A stretch of DNA of 64,000 nucleotides from Rosistilla oblonga. Lineage in GTDB: Bacteria; Planctomycetota; Planctomycetia; Pirellulales; Pirellulaceae. The notes below the pieces were generated by a model. That model was not told where the DNA came from, ran no database searches, and saw only the letters and a program-made list of their open reading frames with translations. Shown one piece after another: positions 63,501-64,000 of this stretch; position 1 is the first letter of the stretch, and each line of letters starts with the position of its first letter. The position numbers and the translations under genes were made by a program. Location: assembly GCF_007751715.1 (NCBI RefSeq), contig NZ_CP036292.1, forward strand, positions 1,736,001 through 1,800,000, in the 5' to 3' direction.

Positions 63501-64000
63501 CGGAAATCGATACGGAGTCAATTTGCTCATGCTCATTGCCGACAAGTATCGTCTTGGAAATTCGGTTTACTCGATCATAGATCTGCGCAAAATCGCCTTG
63601 CCTGTAAACCAGGAACTGCCCGTTTTGACTCAATGAAGAGCCAGAAATAGAGATGGCTGCAGCACTTGCCACGATAATGTCGTCTACCATTCCTGAAGCC
63701 GTATCATAAAGCACGATGTCTCCAGGCGAATCGAATCCTAACCACTGTTCTCTCTGTACAAACGCGATATACCGTCCATCACCGCTCATCGTTGGTGAAT
63801 CGGAGAACCGCTTAGGGTCACTTATTACGGTAGTTTCACCTCCTCGATCGACAGCAATTACAGCCTGCTGAACGACATTACTATCGATGCGTTGAGCCTC
63901 AAAAGCGACTATATCTCCGTCATAATTCAAGCGTGAGGTTCGCACAAGGAAACGGCCGGGCCGTTGCCCCGCAATACCTGGCACCGACGACGCACCAATT
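54553..64000 (-). CDS. Giant multidomain surface protein with C-terminal dockerin-like domain, partial
   Basis: An uninterrupted frame of more than 3,140 residues; it remains open to the window's right edge, so the N-terminus is missing. In order: a TolB-like propeller segment (SPTMSGDGRYIAFVQREQWL), leucine-rich stretches (about 480-640), a DUF11-like repeat (FVFRVSNDGPDIATNVQVRL), PKD-like repeats (LEGDSLAFSTTVYDGGEDLV; DGNDPLTYKWQVRSA), Calx-beta-type repeats (VHEGDEARFTIVRGGSLPLG), and at the end a dockerin-like pair (GDFNGSKRPSALDTSSLMEV; ADFTSNGRLSALDSAFHSRF). Acidic residues at calcium positions are retained. It should be an extracellular adhesin or matrix protein. Confidence 0.82.
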   Translation of the reverse strand, partial: IGASSVPGIAGQRPGRFLVRTSRLNYDGDIVAFEAQRIDSNVVQQAVIAVDRGGETTVISDPKRFSDSPTMSGDGRYIAFVQREQWLGFDSPGDIVLYDTASGMVDDIIVASAAAISISGSSLSQNGQFLVYRQGDFAQIYDRVNRISKTILVGNEHEQIDSVSISADGSTIAVNVEGRVSVVRNPLAYYLIDAKRLVGNMQSGVAPGRATISMEILSDQLDVSSSSARLSVEVTHAQPGQMGASGDLGWLEVGQAIVDTTTLRQGNPLELTLDAADNLSGFLLNLRDHGFTEFGLRLMVDGAPYAVVAVGLTISVPAASEGFTASLYNSDGGLLRENQSIFDLRGLPGDDYYLKVSRPEGAATHNGNEFTIEVSPPFAGETAAYYGNPDRDRLYGGDGSDTFVVADDNSGDLDFVDGQGGASNVDFGYGTRSPKDFANSNPVIWTAHVRAPVSRGVGQVVADALKISYRDDGSFSENITARDLAEITSLDFSNSEEFLLFNGLEYLINLRSLNVPSDLFTQVDIDSLRSGRFNSEDTSDLVGTRKGARFLESLVIDNASDIDDLSVLQSFPNLRHFSFDLSGKDAQPEGDSLRTANLLGPLASMDKLQWLSLEGQGIDTVELLSIPTQDFPLNQVPEIEAGKTSLVNIAPIDVVTLADGTPVLINGDGLYVFDRYPDLLLKDAVLSGSTPTLSVSLDIAAPVVESRWRKVLTAGGISPVSGTLSRVVTLVGNELIVAEVVNNSTSLTRVRLSSQLDADGRSRIVATSGEDLGSEFLAASDPQVTSNTELVSGEVGSTVTEPGFIDLSLTATVNRSGSSSEFVFRVSNDGPDIATNVQVRLGIPSQLQAVTTTASQGDLLNGVWTIGSLRTGEQVSLTILTDARFGNFIIEAEVSQADQMDLDSTPNNALPNEDDQDSASVSVLSIRARDIVSATVDPSTGDFYVASYYGVFRVDQNRKIYEVFVSPKITNIWFGDNGAMYVLHDSKVTLLASEYLQFSRASVNPLNYAVDAEFGVVFWASLNGTTKITSTSGKVQDVNEVSIVDGTLTTVGETTIASVIQSGGYDTTPSNKVGSTNSTGTFYVGPSTFVLHDDTVAGKLVRYDASGGLLRNPRDVTSERNYAAVSLIDSRSFILVDMPSTDGQSATVYRVEDSSIPESVRVLNLRNNFISDVGVLTGQYVIDESDVIYSTKGVGAETVSQWTQHLALNQADAESERANLALSQGFTSAQGLEDPSPSAIYRFHDLEPGVYQAWATWPDEPQGARDARYCFATSDAPCPIVDASGDVKNVTVEANQVLPPRGDDYLGTQEVRRKFVTFVESESHFSSPAHGLRTGDAVEFEVLEGDAARSRKTYFVVTSGPNTFQVSDSLVMALRGEVTGDVSAIKAAVSVAPLIPWLALKSFTVRNDGSVVLGVQNLRATDVADQVVVGRNFSVSYRLEGKDGTLLSDAVRIAKGVMPLLSAVDLRGNPLSPAAFQYGLSSLSTQRAGDDDPNTDNVSEHADLLSMRAPSWPSNAESVTPGSIQLTAEIADVVHRLGAVVPVGAEVKFVDARGAAATWTLQEVNENGTEGVASVPNNGSFTPLHTGAYRVTSIVEGVEVTRVFRAINTDAAITLGAPTPGKSLSAFALRTLVVSAADADVPRRYVVDGDNSEPVSGTVAGAVTGAKVLVQISRPGVNGGKFATVAEQTSITDSTFSIPLIRTALPNVGVFEGRVVLDSGGVEEAIDTFILEVLSTPPKFVLPTGADLSNVEGVRWEPNVVLIGGSSQTQVTVNYGDGAPTVPVSFDAVGKLQLSAVFPDGGSYTVTMTADDPVYGSTSSTFTVVVTNDVPIASPINGATEGLEGDSLAFSTTVYDGGEDLVRYQWIFDYKGSAAEFDNVPFVDDATVFHSFLQSGPGSQTYVVAMRATSFASDGTTVETLTNSNGTTIKAVSEIKIHPVVIANADPRVEIVVPGEGYSLPDAGAGSVMLSATATDGNDPLTYKWQVRSASDQPWRDLNKTTREPSVTFAEISAASGVKFGNATVEVSVVVTDDEGKSTVSAAVPISILATPPKIVISQETSGPAMEGGFVDLKATGAGELADAANRNVAYQWRVTRDGVPYSKGIQHTDRAAFRFLPDAAGRYDVSVLVTATGGVEVRQTFVLNVTNVLPMIIEPLAAVNYTFAKGLIVELPVPFTDAGSGPWTVMYTIKENGKPPVTLPVITNTRFAALPYAFPRDGSYDVDVTVSDRFGTSPVATIKVTAEKVMGTPIQFVAKSLAANVVEGDPLRFSVSMLGTLPENEMASENATASVNLKLVGGDSGPLVLDPPSQAGVTLKDGILTFTGGATRATLSASTTRDPEDNVEQDVVFVLSTPTLANAPALQVFVSTPQAHAVKEDRIDKSVQFSITGDQATVHEGDEARFTIVRGGSLPLGQTASVKIAFGTGTASTDGSDVESLSAAMARAIAGAVGVSFDASSGLLTFTGGGDSSLTLTLRTILDGVTEQLETFKLELSLPTAQEGVTLGTPSSVVTSILDSDAISVGVSGPLTISVGETATYRIDLSNAVLAGTSSILVGIEVTSATTRVTEAAILAAIQTAAAATTGVSFDAGVKQLSFAPGANGLTFSILIAATPSVTAGEQFGLRITGATQDGNLIGVTKSSSTTQIRGQVSGIEAFDVSDGVVRVTFSRAMDMTKLNLYDDKAAPDNYADVVLVGSSVGVVNGSVHYEPATRTLTFVKTGSPLEPDSYTLRLRSADDAFIDAAGTLLDGDGDGLAGGDFVRSFSVQTGGAVLELADMVIAPGAELAVNRYISAIQGGKIDIETVAGMPIAVTNAAGVNRAEFTLRIDPTVVELSMEGGAPKLTTATGWTIESATVVTAGSLRIVMTGDAIPSTASFELVRVHGKALDPIVTTSAVTSVVQVSNLSLSGSSGAAVGSRTDSALVVVGLIGDFNGSKRPSALDTSSLMEVISRRSQTSNDIGTDKIIVSGFEFYGNVDPVLLADFTSNGRLSALDSAFHSRFVSIANNLNAIAEKEALTEGEQIESQQKEQVVGVSRNEVAVVSDESGLSKEATTFPDSTPLVTADQLTGIEIKAIHRKQEENPHEIPPELPVSAMGELKAVPSSSEAISFPDLEIKELSLDAEVVDNNDDEIWGEQVDVLFDLRTNWLE

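Overview
The window looks like a chromosome segment of a planctomycete, most probably of the Pirellulaceae (Rhodopirellula/Rosistilla-like). This rests on the protein families present: a DUF1559 pseudopilin, a DUF1080 secreted protein, a PEP-CTERM protein, a sulfatase, a BBP7-type outer-membrane protein, surface proteins with an LEPR-like N-terminal motif, and a Kdo (KdsD/KdsC) gene pair. No species assignment is attempted.

Positions 1-24.5 kb are a compact core-like region. They hold kdsC (cut by the window edge) and kdsD; an integral membrane protein; DUF1080 and PEP-CTERM proteins; a cobalamin riboswitch upstream of an unusual DUF1289-DUF1559 fusion; a coupled acyltransferase / family-2 glycosyltransferase / UbiA prenyltransferase run; an S9 prolyl-oligopeptidase-type peptidase; a B12-binding radical SAM protein; an ABC exporter-like protein with a degenerate ATP site; an M49-like metallopeptidase; a His-rich secreted protein; a 1077-residue coiled-coil protein built on a 51-residue repeat; a sulfatase; and an MscS channel.

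Positions 24.5-50 kb are accessory DNA with low gene density, decayed mobile genes and several scars. They hold a ~337 bp tandem repeat, a broken serine recombinase, an LRR protein, a translationally coupled pair of unknown genes, and a tRNA-Leu 3' fragment that keeps its terminator (a probable integration scar). Next to the scar is a divergent locus: a MerR-like regulator facing a two-gene operon of a helicase-like protein and a reverse transcriptase, both with altered active-site motifs. This locus is the best candidate for an undescribed system. Further on is a conserved-looking minus-strand block of small genes (46.7 to 38.9 kb) headed by DUF1257 (Ycf35-like), DUF2997 and a Ycf46-like AAA ATPase, punctuated by intrinsic terminators and interrupted near its end by an intact IS630-family element. 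Decayed IS256- and IS3-family transposases follow.

Positions 50-64 kb encode large extracellular proteins: an 883-residue cadherin-like protein with a cohesin-like C-terminus, a BBP7-type barrel, and a giant multidomain protein (over 3,140 residues, cut by the window edge) with a dockerin-like C-terminus. Calls are from reading the sequence only; no database search was run.
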